NCBI GenBank assembly: GCA_025677825.1 | Contig: JAIXMO010000007.1 | Location: 744,001-808,000 of the forward strand | Direction of reading: 5' to 3' | Length of the DNA: 64,000 nt | DNA from: Helicostylum pulchrum | Taxonomy: Eukaryota > Mucoromycota > Mucoromycetes > Mucorales > Mucoraceae | Shown: in pieces, positions 49,283 to 63,049 of the stretch | How positions within the stretch are numbered: position 1 is the stretch's first letter | Layout: each line of letters starts with the position of its first letter | The notes under the pieces: model-generated | The model's input: the letters and a program-made list of their open reading frames with translations, nothing else | Told to the model about the DNA's origin: nothing | Database searches by the model: none | Made by a program: the position numbers and the translations under genes

Positions 49283-52200
49283 ATGAGTAATGGAAACAGT
49301 AGGCTTCAACGGGTACTAGATCTTCTAGAGCAGAAACAAAGAAACCCTGAAAACTCAGATATAGAAACCAATTTTTTCAATGAAGCTTTAGAATATCTTT
49401 TAAATATTCAGCATTGGTGGTGTACAGAAACTACGCTTCCAATCGCTAAAGAATCTCTTTGGTTGTTTTCTTTACCAGATCACGATCCAGTTGTTCAATA
49501 TAAGAAAAAACTCGATTCGCAGCTAAAAACTTGTATCAATTGCGCTCAGACATATCAGACTTCAAAACAAGATATTAAGAAAAGGTTAAATTACAGTTTA
49601 TTTGAATTCAAAAAGTTGTTTAACCCTTTCCTTTTTTTATATACACAGTTACGAACGTTTATTTCCAAAGCAGACAGTCGAAGGATTTTTCCAATGTATA
49701 GATAAATTTGATGTTAAAAGAGTAAAGACAACATTTAAATCTAAAGAAAACAACTTTCGCATGACCAATGAAGTTATGTGTGCTTTGCTTGAAGCAATTT
49801 ACTCACCTCATTTGTTGAAAGACCCAGAATGTGACGAGCTTTTATGTAAAACGTTTGTTTCTATTCAACAAGCTGGTTCCTTCCCTACGTTTGGAACCGA
49901 AACAGCTACTTATATCTATCGTTTGACATTACACCATCAACGTATTGTTCGATTTTGGTCCAGAAAATTATTAGAAAAGTTTATTACTGCGGATCAATAT
50001 AGTTTTTCAACTGAAGATTTTATGCAAGTAAAAGATTTATTGTTGATGATATTGAAGACGTTTACAGAGGATACAGAGGACGAAAGTTTTAAAATAGAGT
50101 TCGAAAGTTGTCCATTTGAAATTACGCAGGATTTAGGCGAGTTATGGAAATCGTTTCGATTAGTTACTGGAGCTACATCACCTGAAATGTTATCGATCTG
50201 TTTAGCAGAATCCAATATTTCAATGCCTGAGCTTATTCGTATACAATTATCAAGTTCTGCAGAATGGTTAAGTGAATTATTAAAGACTATGACAGCAATG
50301 CTATTAAAGATGCAATCTGGATTTTGGGGTAACATTACCAACAATGTGACACCTTACTATGATATCGTGAAACAAATTTGCGAGCATGATGTTTTTCAAA
50401 CTGCAATGAAAATTGCTCGAGAAGGAAATACTGGAAAAATTTTACAAAGAGACGGTACACGTTATCCCGATGATAAACTAATGGCAAAAATCAAGAGTAT
50501 GTTAGAGTGGATATACCCTTATTGGTCCTCGTTACGACATTCCCCCGTAGAAAAACAAATGACACAAAAGATTTTGGATACTACGTTTGGATATTTTCAA
50601 ATGGAGACTTGGGGTGTTATGAGCAAAGCTTATTGTGCAGAATTAGGCTTACAAATTATTGATCAGTGTTTAGCGGATAATTCAGTTCCTGTGGATAAGA
50701 TTGATGAATATGTGCTGAAGATTGTTGGGTTTGCTAAAACGGATGCCAGTAAATTACCTGCACTGGTACAACATATGCCTACAGTAGCCAGAAATATTTT
50801 GTCAGATTTGGTAGATCAAGATTCAACATATGTTAATAAAGCATTCAATGCTATTTTTCAAACAGACGATTTGACCGAAGATATAGAAGATAGTATTATT
50901 GATAGACCAACAAAATCACCTTACGAATCTATTTGGACCTCAGTAAGGTCAATATTCGATAAAGATGTTACCAAATATCCGTGGTTAGCAAAGATTTTAT
51001 TCAAAGCCTATTCTAATGTTGCATCTGCTGATATTCCCAATTTACTAAAAGAATTTGAGAGCAAAAACGAGGAATTATCCCAAGATTGTAGAGATGTGTT
51101 ACTACGTATTGCAGATATACGTACTGTTGTCGCAACCACATTACATATATTGAAAGATGCAAATTGGGAAACAAGGAAAAACATTTTATCTGATGCTGAA
51201 ATGACGAAACCAATGTTACATTTAATTTTTTCACCTTATAAAGAACTAAATCAAGATTCTCATACATTTATTCAACAATATCCTGGAAATATTTCTGTTA
51301 AAGATATGTTTCAACTGTTCTTTTATCTTTACAAACCTTTACAAGTATTGGATGCTTTCAATTCTATCTTGCGTGAATTTATTGCTTTGACCAGTAGTGC
51401 TAAACTCAATTTGTTTAAATCTGTACCTACATTAATGTCATTTTTATCGTTACAAGCAGGTGTGCTAGCAAACCAGTCGAATGGATATTTAGTTACTTTA
51501 GTGGAATCAAAGAATAATAATTTAAAGGATGAGGATGGTATGATCAATCAATTTTGGGATGTATGTTGGCGTACAATTAGCATAATACTGGATAAATCAT
51601 TACAATGGGCTGCAGAATATCGTCCTGCCGAAGTCGCTTCTCTTATCGTACCTACGCTGGATACTGCAATTCAAATGATGGCATCTAAAAACCTGTTCAA
51701 GAAGGCAATTAGCATCACATCCGAAAATACTGATGTTACGCTTGGTTATGATCATATCAATACAATGGCCGATGCATTATCGCAATGGATCTATGTAACG
51801 CGCGAGGATATTATATCTCGGCTGGTACCATTGACGATTAATATTTTAGATGCATTAAAGAAGGTCAAAGTTAAAATTTCTGTCGAGGCATATGATCGTT
51901 TAATGACAGCTGCAACGGGTGTAAATGAAAGTAAACTATCTACCACTGAAAAAGAAGGTTTATTTATGGCATTAAGTGCTCATGAACCAACCAATTTTAT
52001 TTTCTTGAATGATGATAGTGATGATGAGGATGTTGAATGGCAAGCTGTTAATTCTAGTTCAAGTCAACCCATGTCAATTGCTTTTGAGTCTAGTAACCCT
52101 ATCACTCCCACCGTATTTGAAAGTGTACCTACTGCTACCACTACTGTTAAAAATGTAGAGAAAAGTACAAATACACCAGTAAGATCACGTCAAATGACTT

Positions 52201-55200
52201 TAGATCAAAGCTTCTCTAATGTTACGTTGGCAAGTCCCGTCCGTCCTACGGTTAAACCTACACCAAAAATTACATCTTATTTTTCTGCAACTGCTGCACA
52301 ACCTCATGAAATATCTGATGATGAAATTGAGGATGAGTTTGATTCAATGGATTATTCTCAAGTCCCTGACGAATGGTTCGAACCAGAGAAAGCTACTTCA
52401 CCGCCGCAAAAGGCTGATAACAAGAGTGTCATGTTCGGCGATAATCATCCTATGGATATTGTAGAGACGCGTTCGTATGCTGGCACGCCAATTTCTATAC
52501 CTATAGCTTCATCTGATACTGCCGAACCAGTACGAAAAAAGGTACAACAAGAGCAGCAAAAACCTAGACCAAATATGAATAGGGTATTTTTACCTCAAAC
52601 GAAACAACCAACATTTGCCGTAACATCTAAAGGAAGAAGATTAAAACCACCGTCTATGGGATTCTCAAAACTAAAGAATTTACGAGAAGAATTTAAAGCA
52701 GAACGTAGACTAATTGCTACTGCAAAATCGCCTTCTGCAGCAGGTATTGTTCGCCAAAGATTTGGCGGAGATTCTTCAGGGTCTAGTTCAGATTCTTCTT
52801 CGGACGAAGGTGATGATGATTCTGGTTTGCTTGGATTGATTTACGATTTAGATAGTTCTGAACCTAAGGTCAATAAGGATGCTAACGTACAAGCTGAAAG
52901 TGCTAGTGTTAAAGCCTTATTTGAGACAAAACCTAAACGAACAATCAAATTATTAGATTCACCAGTTGGATCTGACTATATTGACAGGAAGCTTAAGAGT
53001 CGCGCACGAGAACAACAACGTAGACAAAAGATCACACCAAGTATAGATCGTATGTTCAAGACGTTGCTCTCTTGGGATGTTAACGGGGTCCGTGAATTAC
53101 CACCAAATACCAACGAATCCATGTATACATCCGTACCAGCAGTGTTTAAAACATTTGAAGAGTATCGATCTACATTTGAACCTTTACTAATGCTTGAAAC
53201 TTGGTCGCAAATACTTCGCGCTAAAGAACAGCTATCTCAGTCGGATGTTTTAAGTGGTTGTATTGTTGAAGGGCGTTGTCATATCAATGACTTTGTTGAT
53301 GTTACGTTTGGTTTACCCATGAGTTTAATCAATAATAATTTGTCTCCTGACGATTTGATTTGTGTTGCCAATCATTTCGGACCGAGCTTTTTCAGTAGGT
53401 TAGAAGCGGATGCTTGGAGAGGAAAAGCATTTTTAGGAAAGGTAATGTCGATTAATCAGAAAAAGAATTTGGGTGAAGTGATAGTTCGTTGTTATTTTGC
53501 TTCGGATCGAATCAGTCTTTTAAATTCTATTTCTCCAAAGACTTCTTGGTTTATTTTACGTATTATGAGGTAGAGTAAAATAAATTGAATTATGGAGTGA
53601 TTGTTTTTAACATAACTTAATTTTTTATAGCTTAACTACTACAATGCGTGAATATTCTGCGTTAGAAGGATTAGAGTACTATGATTTAGGCCAAGATATC
53701 ATCCAACCAAAACCTAGTATGCTTATTAAACCTAGTCGTGATCAAATTGAAGAATACCGTGCTAGATATGATGTAAATGAACCTCAAGCAGAAGCCATTG
53801 TTTGTGCTATTCAAAAGAAGAAAGGATTTTCACTAATTCAAGGGTAAGAAAAAATAAAATAATTATGCATTAAAACTTAATAACCCCCTCCCCCCTTTTT
53901 TTTAGCCCTCCAGGTACTGGTAAAACAAAAACTATTTTATCCTTAATTGTTTCATTACTTGATCGACGTACCAATTCTACAGTTGAGCAACCATACGGAA
54001 CCGGAAAACTGTTGGTGTGTGCACCTAGTAATGCAGCAGTGGACGAGATTGCCAAACGGTTAAAGGAAGGGGTTCTTACTTCTCACGGTATACGGTACCC
54101 AAATATTGTTCGTATTGGTGTAGCGGATTCTGTCAATGCAAGTGTCAAAGATCGTATTTTGGATCGATTGATTGAAGCCGAGATGGACTCAACAGGCGGA
54201 AAGAACGGTGTGCCTGGCGGTAAATGGGGAGCTAAATTGGATAGTCTACACCAAGATATTCGAGATATTCAAATTAGTTTGGATGATGTCGATCGTGAAA
54301 TTACTAGAGCTGGTAGTGATATGGTTCAAATGTCCATTCTCCGTGATAAACGAAAGGCACTTGGACAGAAATTAACTAGATCTAAAATTCTGTTAAAGGA
54401 TACATACCAAGATCAAAAGAATTACGGTAAAGAAATGGAGATTTCTAGGGTTCGCGCTCGTCAAAAGGTATTTGCTAATGCTGATGTTGTGTGTGCTACG
54501 TTAAGTGGAAGTGGACATGATATGTTGACAGCGATGGGTGTCTCGTTCGAAACTGTTATTGTCGATGAGGCAGCTCAGTCAATTGAAATTAGTTCGTTGA
54601 TTCCGCTCAAGTTTGATACGCAAAGATGTATTTTGGTAGGTGATCCCAATCAGTTACCTCCTACGGTAATGTCTCCTATAGCTACCAAATATAGCTACCA
54701 GCAAAGTTTATTTATGAGACTGGAGTATACGATTGCTAAAGAAGTCAGTCTACTAAGTATTCAGTATCGTATGCATCCTGATATCAGTAAATTACCAAGC
54801 AAGTTGTTTTATAGATCTCAATTGTTGGATGGACCCAATATGGACAAGGTTTCTTCAGCTGTTTGGCATAGCTTACCAGAGTTTCCTCCGTATCGGTTCT
54901 TTAATATTATGGATGGCCAAGAGAAAGTTGGAAGAGGAAAGTCTATTTATAATGTCGCTGAGGCTGATGCAGCGGTTGCTTTGGTGGATATGCTTTGTAC
55001 TAAATTACCAAGTGTCAAATTCGCTTCCAAGATTGGTATCATTACTCCTTATAAACAACAAGTGAGTCAACTCAAGTCGAAATTTCAAAAACGGTTTGGA
55101 AATGGAATCCTGAATGTTATTGATTTTAATACGGTGGATGGGTTTCAAGGTCAAGAGAAAGAAATTATTATCTTTTCTTGTGTAAGAGCTGGTCCAGGTA

Positions 55201-56398
55201 AAAAGTTGCTCAATATATACACATATATTATATTTACAATAATAATAATTATATTTTTTTACAGGTCGTGGTATTGGTTTCTTGGCTGATATGCGTCGTA
55301 TGAACGTAGGTATTACTCGTGCTAAGTGTTCTTTATTTATACTTGGAAACGCCCTGTCTTTATCAAATAGCGAGTACTGGGGAGATTTAGTTTGTGATGC
55401 AAACAGTCGAAACTTAATAACTGACGTAAGAACGATATCCACTTTTTTTTTATATAATATTAACTTCTACGTATATACTCAGTGTAACTATCCATATTTC
55501 CGTCATACCATAAATCTATCATCTATACCACGCAACATCTTTGATAAAGCTTTAACGGTTATTGAAAAAAAGACAATTCAATATAAAAAGGGACCTACCA
55601 AGATTGATACACCCAGATCAGGGTCTGCTTCTAATTCAGATTCTGAAGGCCCAGCCAGAATTGGCGAAAAACGATCCAATCCTTCCAGTAGTGCACCTAC
55701 TTCTCGCCGTCGTAAAGTGATTATACCTTCTGATGATGATAATGATAATGGTGATATTGCAATGACTGATGCACCTGTAATTCAAAAAGATGAGTCCAGT
55801 TCGTTTTTAGAGAAGGTACGACGTGATAAGGAATTAAAAGCACGAATGGTACAGGCCGCTACTCCGGTACCTGCGGCGTCGTCGAATATGTCCATGAATG
55901 CATATAGAGCTTCGAGAGGGTTACCTCCTCTTCAAAGTTCTAGGTTAAGTACAGCGTTACCGGCAAAAATTCCAGCTTCTGTGAAACCAAGTAATGCTGG
56001 TACAAGCAATTTATTTATAAATCGAAGAAAATCAGTAGTATCTGTAAGTGAAGTCATTACAATATATTAATAATGTATATATTAATACTTTATGATGATC
56101 ATAGAAACCAAAGGCTGTAGGTATATGGCCGGATGGTATGCAGGCAAAAGATAAAGCAGTTTTAGAACACTCTGCCGCAAAAGAAAGGATGCGACAGATT
56201 AGAGAAGAAGAGAGAAATAGAGCAAATAGACCGAGTTTTAATCCTCCACCACCCATTCGTGATCTTGGTAGTATAGTTGACGATTTACAAAAAAATAGAA
56301 GTCGAGATCGTTATGATCGACAGAGCAGTCATGATCGACGTAACGACGGTAACAGATACAATGATAATAATCGTCATAACTACCGTCGTTACGATTGA
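49283..56398 (+). CDS. SEN1: SEN1/Senataxin-type superfamily 1 RNA/DNA helicase
   Basis: Helicase that terminates RNA polymerase II on short non-coding transcripts and resolves R-loops. Seven exons: 49283-49584, 49649-53569, 53631-53843, 53906-55197, 55265-55425, 55483-56043, 56105-56398; 2247 aa, the size of yeast Sen1. The N-terminal about 750 residues form the helical Sen1 N domain. An acidic, Ser-rich linker includes DDSDDEDVEW and SSGSSSDSSSDEGDDD. The helicase core is complete: Q/I region NEPQAEAIVCAI, motif I GPPGTGKTKT split by intron 3, motif II VIVDEAAQS, motif III GDPNQLPPTV, then QYRMHP, DFNTVDGFQGQEKEIIIF and MNVGITRAK. The C-terminal tail is basic and ends in an RD/N-rich stretch. 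Intron 1 has a GTTAAA donor. The gene faces ARS2 tail to tail. Confidence 0.96.
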
Positions 56399-56744
<346 letters not shown>

Positions 56745-59438
56745 TCAATAAAATGAAATATTTGAATCACCCTCAGCAGGAGCATCGAGATCAACATATG
56801 ACTTAACTTGACGGGGATCTTTAGGAAGAGAATCTTCAAGATCCATCATACCAGGAGCTCTTGTTCTTCGAGCAGCATTAACGGCGGTAGTCCAACCTGC
56901 TGGGGCGTTATCACTACCGAAGCCAATACGAGGTATTTGATCCCAAGGGGTACCAGCAACAGCACTATGCATACCGGCCATAGGTAATGGTGGTGGACGC
57001 ATATTACCAGGTCCGTTCATCATGAATGGTTGTGTTTGTTGGCCAAATGGAATATTATTTGGCATTGGATTCATCATTTGAGTTGTATTTGGACTGGGAA
57101 TTAAATGATTAGGATCACAAACATAATTATTAAAATATTCAACTTCGGCTTTTATGCGATCGATTTCTTCAGGATGTTTAGATAATATATGCTTTTCAAC
57201 ATAATCAAATCCTTTAAATGCCTTTGAACATTCTCCCACTTGACATTTGTACTTTGATTCGTGTTCTTTTAAGACGTGTTCTTTAACATAATCATCGATT
57301 TCACTTTTTTTATATATAATAAATTAGTATTTATAAAAAAAAGATAAATAAACAACTTACGATTGTAAAACACGCCCACCTAATCTCTTGAGTTCACGAT
57401 CATCAGGTGTATGTATTTTCATTGAAATCTTTTGATCTAAATTCTTTGCCCATTGAGCGACTACAATATAAAAAGGTTAGTTTATATATCCAACTTTCAT
57501 GTATAAATGTATATACCTCCTCTTTCATTTTTAGCGATAAGTTTAGGATCAGTAGGCTCATCAATGACATTACTAGCAGTAGCACGACAATGAGGCTCAC
57601 AACACTTTTTGTTTAATTCCTCAAGTGAATCACATTCAAGAGCACAATAATAACAGTACATATAAACGCGTCTTAAATAAATAATGATCATATCCAAAAG
57701 TTTTTTCAAATTCCATCTATCGACATTATCTTCATCATCCACTTTACCATCTTCGCTTCCTTCTTTTTTAATCTCTTCTTCTTCTGCAGGTTTAACGCGA
57801 TTCTCAATGACAAATTGAGCACGAGCTTCAACTGCTTTTAAGCCCTCAGGGATATCATCACCCAACATAGTTTCAAAGGCTAAAGCAAGTTCTTTTGATT
57901 GTTCAAGATCTTTTTGTAAACGTTCAGTTGTGTTTGATATATCGGGAGCAATACGAGGTACACGGGTTATAACTGTATCCTTTCGATTCATGGCAAGATG
58001 AAAAACAAAATCATCAACCTTTTGATTGTCCATTTGGTCAAATGCTTTCTTCATATCAGTACCTTCTTTAAAAGTAATCCAACCAATACGATGAAACTTT
58101 TTGTTGGGTCCTGGTTCTGAAAGAGCTAAATAATCAAATCCTTCTACTTTACTACACATCTAGAGAAAGTAATTTCAGTATTTATACTACAGACATACAT
58201 GTACATATATTCATATATATTTACCTCCAAGATTTTCTCTCTAGGAATAGTTGGTGGGACAGTCTTGATCACTAATCTAGTCTCATATTCATCATTACTG
58301 TTTGATTCTGTAGGATTAGCGGGTTCAACAGTAGTAGTAGTAGTAGTAAGAGTAGTAATAGTAGTATCCTCTTCAAGGTTACCATCATTTGCTTGACCAT
58401 CTTTATCAAAACGAATCTCATCAAATTCACCCTTTTCTAAATCTTGTAAAAATGTATTTAAATAACGTCTTCTACGTAACTTGATATCTTGATAACGTGG
58501 TTGAGATAATTTAGGGTGGTATTTTTCTTGAAACCATTCCTTGTCTTTATTGGCAACAAAAAATTGAGCTAATTGACGAGCAGCAAATTTCTCTTTGTAA
58601 TGAGCATAACGTTTTTGCATATCATCATCATCAATACGTCTAGTAGCTGTTCTACGTGTATAGTCATAGAATTGCTTAAACGGAACCAAGTAATCCAATT
58701 GATTAGGATCTACTGAAAATCTTTTTTTTTTATTTTTTTTTTTATAAGTACACGTATGCTGTATTGTTTTTGCTATTTATAATAATAATTATTACCTGCC
58801 AGTCCAACCTTGATTTACCATTTGAGGGTTCATCATATCTATTATCAACGAAAAAAAAAAAAAAAAAGTTAATAATGTTTTCAAGTATAATATACAGATA
58901 TATTTACCCATTATAGGGAAACCACCAGGATTGTTAGGACCAAAAGAAGGATTTGATAAAACTTCTGGTTTGTTACCGTAACGTGGACCAGGTACATAAC
59001 CATCGCGATCATAGTTGGGAATATAGTGATCAGTGTCTGGTTCATTTCTTAAATCTCTTTCCATTCGGTTGGGTCGAGAGTTTTGATAGTTTCTCATGGG
59101 TGGAGGTGAAAATGAAGGTCTTCTTTTATGTCTGCGTTCTTTTTCGAATTTGAAAAAAAGTTGTATAGAAAAGAAAGAGTAATGTAATAATAAAAAAAAG
59201 GTATAAATATAAAAAAAAGAGATAAATAGGGAGAGATAAAATAGAAAAAGATTATGTGTTGTGTTTATATACCTTCAGGTGGAGTTGGGCTACGACGACC
59301 ACGTTTCTTTCCGTAACGTTCATACTCATCGTTACCATAGGCTCTGTCACGTTCAACACTACGTTCATGACGAAACTTATCACGCCCATGGTTACGAGAT
59401 GAGGTTTCATCATCATCTGACCATTCGTTATAACCCAT
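56745..59438 (-). CDS. ARS2/Serrate (nuclear cap-binding complex partner)
   Basis: ARS2/SRRT binds the nuclear cap-binding complex and routes capped RNAs to 3' processing, export or exosome decay. Seven exons: 59273-59438, 58908-59138, 58796-58838, 58225-58720, 57517-58159, 57361-57460, 56745-57303; 745 aa. The N-terminus is RS/RE-rich (MGYNEWSDDDE, GRRSPTPPEERRHKRR). The DUF3546-like block VPFKQFYDYTRR is followed by FFVANKDKEWFQEKYHP. The RRM-like middle has EGFDYLALSEP and FHRIGWITF. The zinc-finger core YKCQVGECSKAFKGFDYVEKH to HILSKHPEEIDRIK is diagnostic of ARS2. The C-terminus has a Pro/Met/Asn-rich segment and RQVKSYVDLDAPAEGD, the conserved family tail. The fourth exon uses acceptor AAAAG|ATTTTC, needed for frame. 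Head to head with GAR1. Confidence 0.93.
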
Positions 59439-59661
59439 TTTCTTTTTCTTTTGATGTATTAAAAAGAGAAAGAAAATACAAAAAAAAAGAAAAGGAGTAT
59501 AAATGACGTCTACGTCTAACACGTAACACGTGATTTGATTGTCAAATTATGTGACCTCTTTTTTTTGTCAAATTTTTCCTTTTTGCTTAGAAGAAGAAAA
59601 AAAAAGAAAGAGAGCTTTATTAATTCCTTTTTTCTAAAAAAAAAAACATATATATATTAAA
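59439..59661. promoter_or_regulatory. Compact bidirectional promoter, ARS2/GAR1
   Basis: Only 223 bp separate the two start codons. The interval contains a TGACGTC (CRE/ATF-like) at 59504-59510 and a CACGTG palindrome at 59527-59532, both near the centre, then T- and A-runs towards GAR1. Shared control of the two RNA-biogenesis genes is an inference. Confidence 0.55.
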
Positions 59662-60731
59662 ATGGGTAAAGGTGGATATGGTGAACAAAGAGGTGGTGCA
59701 CGCGGTGGTTTCCGTGGTGGTAAGAAAATACACATATTGAAATATATACATATACATGTATAGAATTCGAAAGTGTATAGATCTTGATAATTTTTTTTTT
59801 GACATGTCAATAGGTCGTGGTGGTGGACGTGGTGGTTTCGGTGGAGGAGGATTTAACCAAGGTCCTCCCTCTGAAGTAGTTGGTAAGAATTTAATTACAT
59901 ACCATTATACATATATATATATATATTAACACAGATATTTTATAGTCGTCGGTACATTTGTTAGCGCCTGTGAAGGAGAAATGGTCTGTAAATTAAACAA
60001 CCCTAAGGTTCCTTTCTTCAACGCACCTATTTATCTCCAAGATAAAACCTTAATCGGTAAAATTGACGAAATTCTTGGTCCTTTAAATGAAATTTTCTTC
60101 ACTGTCAAGATGGAGAGTGGTGTTACAGCTACTACTTTCAAGCCTGATGATAAGGTTTATATTGGTCTCGATAAACTTCTTCCTATGGAAAGATTCTTGC
60201 CTAAGCCCAAGGTTGCCGGAAAGGGTAAAGCATATGAATATATATATATATATTTTAGTTTGATCTAATGTTTCTTCCTTCCCCTCCCCCCCTTTTTTTT
60301 TTCTAAATGCAGCTGATAAGCCCACTGGTCTTCAAGGAAAGGTTGAAAAGAAGCAAAGTGCTGGCTTCAGTGCTCGCGGTGGCCGTGGTGGTCGCGGTGG
60401 ATTTGGTGGCGACCGTGGAGGACGCGGAGGACGTGGTGGATTCGGTGGTGATCGTGGAGGTCGTGGTGGATTCGGTGCTCCCCGCGGCGGTCGCGGTGGA
60501 TTCGGTGGCGATCGTGGAGGTCGTGGTGGTTTCGGTGGTGGTGATCGTGGAGGCCGTGGTGGCTTCGGCGGTGATCGTCGTGGCGGTTTCGGTGGTGATC
60601 GTGGAGGCCGTGGTGGTTTCGGCGGTGATCGTCGTGGTGGTTTCGGCGGAGACCGCGGTGGATTCGGTGGTGACCGTGGAGGTCGTGGTGGTTTCGCCAG
60701 TGGTGGAAGTGGAAACCATGTCACTTTCTAA
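59662..60731 (+). CDS. GAR1: H/ACA snoRNP protein GAR1
   Basis: Core protein of H/ACA ribonucleoproteins that guide rRNA pseudouridylation, in the nucleolus. Exons 59662-59719, 59814-59882, 59946-60224 and 60313-60731 give 274 aa. A short N-terminal RGG domain ([20 protein letters not shown]) precedes the central Gar1 fold: [49 protein letters not shown]. Next is [20 protein letters not shown]. The C-terminal 130 residues are a long [12 protein letters not shown] array. Both RGG tails are present, as in yeast Gar1, but the C-terminal one is longer. The antisense Pro-rich frame over the RGG region is an artefact. Confidence 0.97.
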
Positions 60732-61004
60732 TTTTTTTTTAAAAAAAACCCCCTTATAATTATCACTTTTGTATTTGAGAGAGAATATTGAAAATCATCA
60801 ACCATTATTTTTTGTGTAAATAAATAAAATTACGAGAAATCGCAAAAATAAAAAAAAGTGTCGGCTATTCAATTGTATTTTGTGTGTGTGCGCGTGCGTG
60901 CTGCATTGTTGTTATGGGATTACAAAGAATTCATTGGGTATAAAATTAATAGCGACTTTTTTGTATTTTTTTATTTCCCTTTTTTTTCTTCTTCATTACA
61001 AAGA
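60732..61004. other. Short spacer between GAR1 and ClpX
   Basis: 273 bp holding the GAR1 3' end and ClpX promoter, including a short GT/CG-alternating patch near 60880-60900. Confidence 0.5.
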
Positions 61005-63049
61005 ATGAGAATACTTTCTATTTATGCACCACTATTAAGAGTAACACAAGTTACGTCTGCCTATGTTCGACCTGCGGTTTTATATAGATGTTATCATAGC
61101 GCAGAGTACAGTGGTGGTGGGCTTATGGGAAGAGATAACTTCACTACACCAATATCTACACCACCTAGTAAACCTGAAGACCCTTTTGCTCATTTGGAAC
61201 TAGCTCAATTAACCGACCCGCGTTCGGTAATGTATACATTTATATACCTTTACAAATCTACTGTTTTCTTATTAAAACTATGTTTTTATATAGATTGTTC
61301 AGCATCTGAATGAATATGTCATTGGTCAAGAACGAGCTAAAAAAGTACTTGCAGTAGCTATTTTTAACCATTACAATCGTGTGAGAACTAATATGAAGAG
61401 ACAGCAAGCTCAAGTTGAAAAACAACAACGTGAACGTGAAATTGCTGAAGGCGAAGAAAGGATTCACGCTGAACATCATCACCCTACTTTACCTCAAGAT
61501 TATTATTCTAATCAGCTGCCAATTCAAAACCATACTAGTGAATTTCCACCTACTGAAAGAGCTTTATCCTATGGTATAGTATATATTTCATGAGTATATA
61601 TTGTATTTTATAATTAAAAATGTACCTGTTGTTAGGCGCTCAACGACGTGCTTGGTTAAATCCACCAACAGAAGCAAATGAAACGAGTAGTAAAGCTATA
61701 CCCACTGATGTGGAATTGATATCTTCTTTAGATACTAGTAGCGAAGATGATATTACTGTACATGATAAAAGTAACGTTTTGTTAATCGGACCCACCGGAT
61801 CAGGTATAAATATATAGTAATTATAAATTCATACCTGTATACACATAATCTAAAATAAAATAGGCAAGACATTATTGGCTAGAACTTTAGCTCAAGTGTT
61901 ACAAGTACCTTTTTCAATGTCGGATGCTACACCTTTTACTCAGGCTGGTTATGTAGGAGAAGATGTCGAATTGGTCATTCAGAGGTTACTTCAGTCTTGT
62001 GATTTTGATGTCAAGAAAGCCGAGACGGGTATTGTGTTTATTGACGAGATTGATAAGATCTCTAGAAGAACCGATTCGCATACTGCGTCCAGAGATGTAT
62101 CTGGTGAAGGTGTTCAGCAGGTATGAATGTATATACATTTGTATATATTTTACATAGATAATTGAACAAATATTATAGTCACTGTTAAGGATGCTTGAAG
62201 GAACTGTTGTAAATGTAACGGATAAGTCAGGAGCTGGCAGTCATAAAAGAGGAAACCCTGGTGGATCTTTAAGTTCTCCAAGTAAAGGAGAAACTTATTC
62301 TGTTGATACAAGTAATATTCTGTTTATTTTAAGTGGCGCATTTATTGGGTTAGAAAAGATTATTGGAGATCGTCTTTCAAAAGGGGTAATACTAATTTTA
62401 TTACGGGGTAAATTGTTTTTAAAGTCTAACTTTTTTTTCGTATGTGTAGTCAATTGGTTTTGACGCACACTTAAAATCAGAATCTGATATTGCTGAAGAA
62501 AGTAAAGAATCACTACATGTGGTTGAACCTACTGATTTGGTAAAGTACGGTCTAATTCCTGAATTTGTTGGTCGGGTTCCGGTTGTCGCATCGGTAAATA
62601 ATCTTCAGGTAGAGGATTTGGTTCGTGTGTTAAAGGAACCAAAGAATTCATTGTTGAGACAGTATGAAGGACTATTCAAGTTGAATAATGTCAGTCTGAG
62701 ATTTAGTCAGAATGCTCTTAAAGGTATTGCTGCACAAGCGTTGGAAAAGAAAACTGGTGCTCGTGGATTAAGACGTATCATGGTAAATAGATATATAACA
62801 GTAGAAATAGTAAAATATATTAATATATATGAATTCTAGGAAAACTTGTTGTTGGAACCAATGTATGATGCACCCGCTTCTTGTATTAAACAAGTCATTA
62901 TTGACAGTAAAGTTGTAAACAAGGAAAAGACAGCAGTTTATATTACGACAGAAAAATCTCAAATGGCTGATAAAATGATTGCAGATGATGATGGTGTTAG
63001 TTTACCTCTCAATGAGGACGATACCCCACAACAAATGACTCAGATCTAA
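61005..63049 (+). CDS. Mitochondrial ATP-dependent unfoldase ClpX
   Basis: AAA+ unfoldase of the mitochondrial matrix, partner of ClpP or, alone, an activator of haem biosynthesis (Mcx1 in yeast). Seven exons: 61005-61226, 61294-61573, 61636-61803, 61864-62120, 62179-62385, 62450-62782, 62840-63049; 558 aa. The N-terminus is a basic, Ser/Arg-rich presequence ([16 protein letters not shown]). No N-terminal C4 zinc domain is visible, as in Mcx1. The core has [18 protein letters not shown], Walker A GPTGSGKT (split by an intron), pore loop GYVGEDV, Walker B FIDEIDKI, and [16 protein letters not shown] with sensor 2 [12 protein letters not shown]. An IGF tripeptide (SIGFDAH) sits where bacterial ClpX contacts ClpP, suggesting a ClpP partner may exist. 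An acidic insertion lies between the first helix and Walker A. Confidence 0.94.

Noticed and set aside
60303..60724. Antisense Thr- and Pro-rich open frames
   Set aside because: They are antisense shadows of the GAR1 RGG array.
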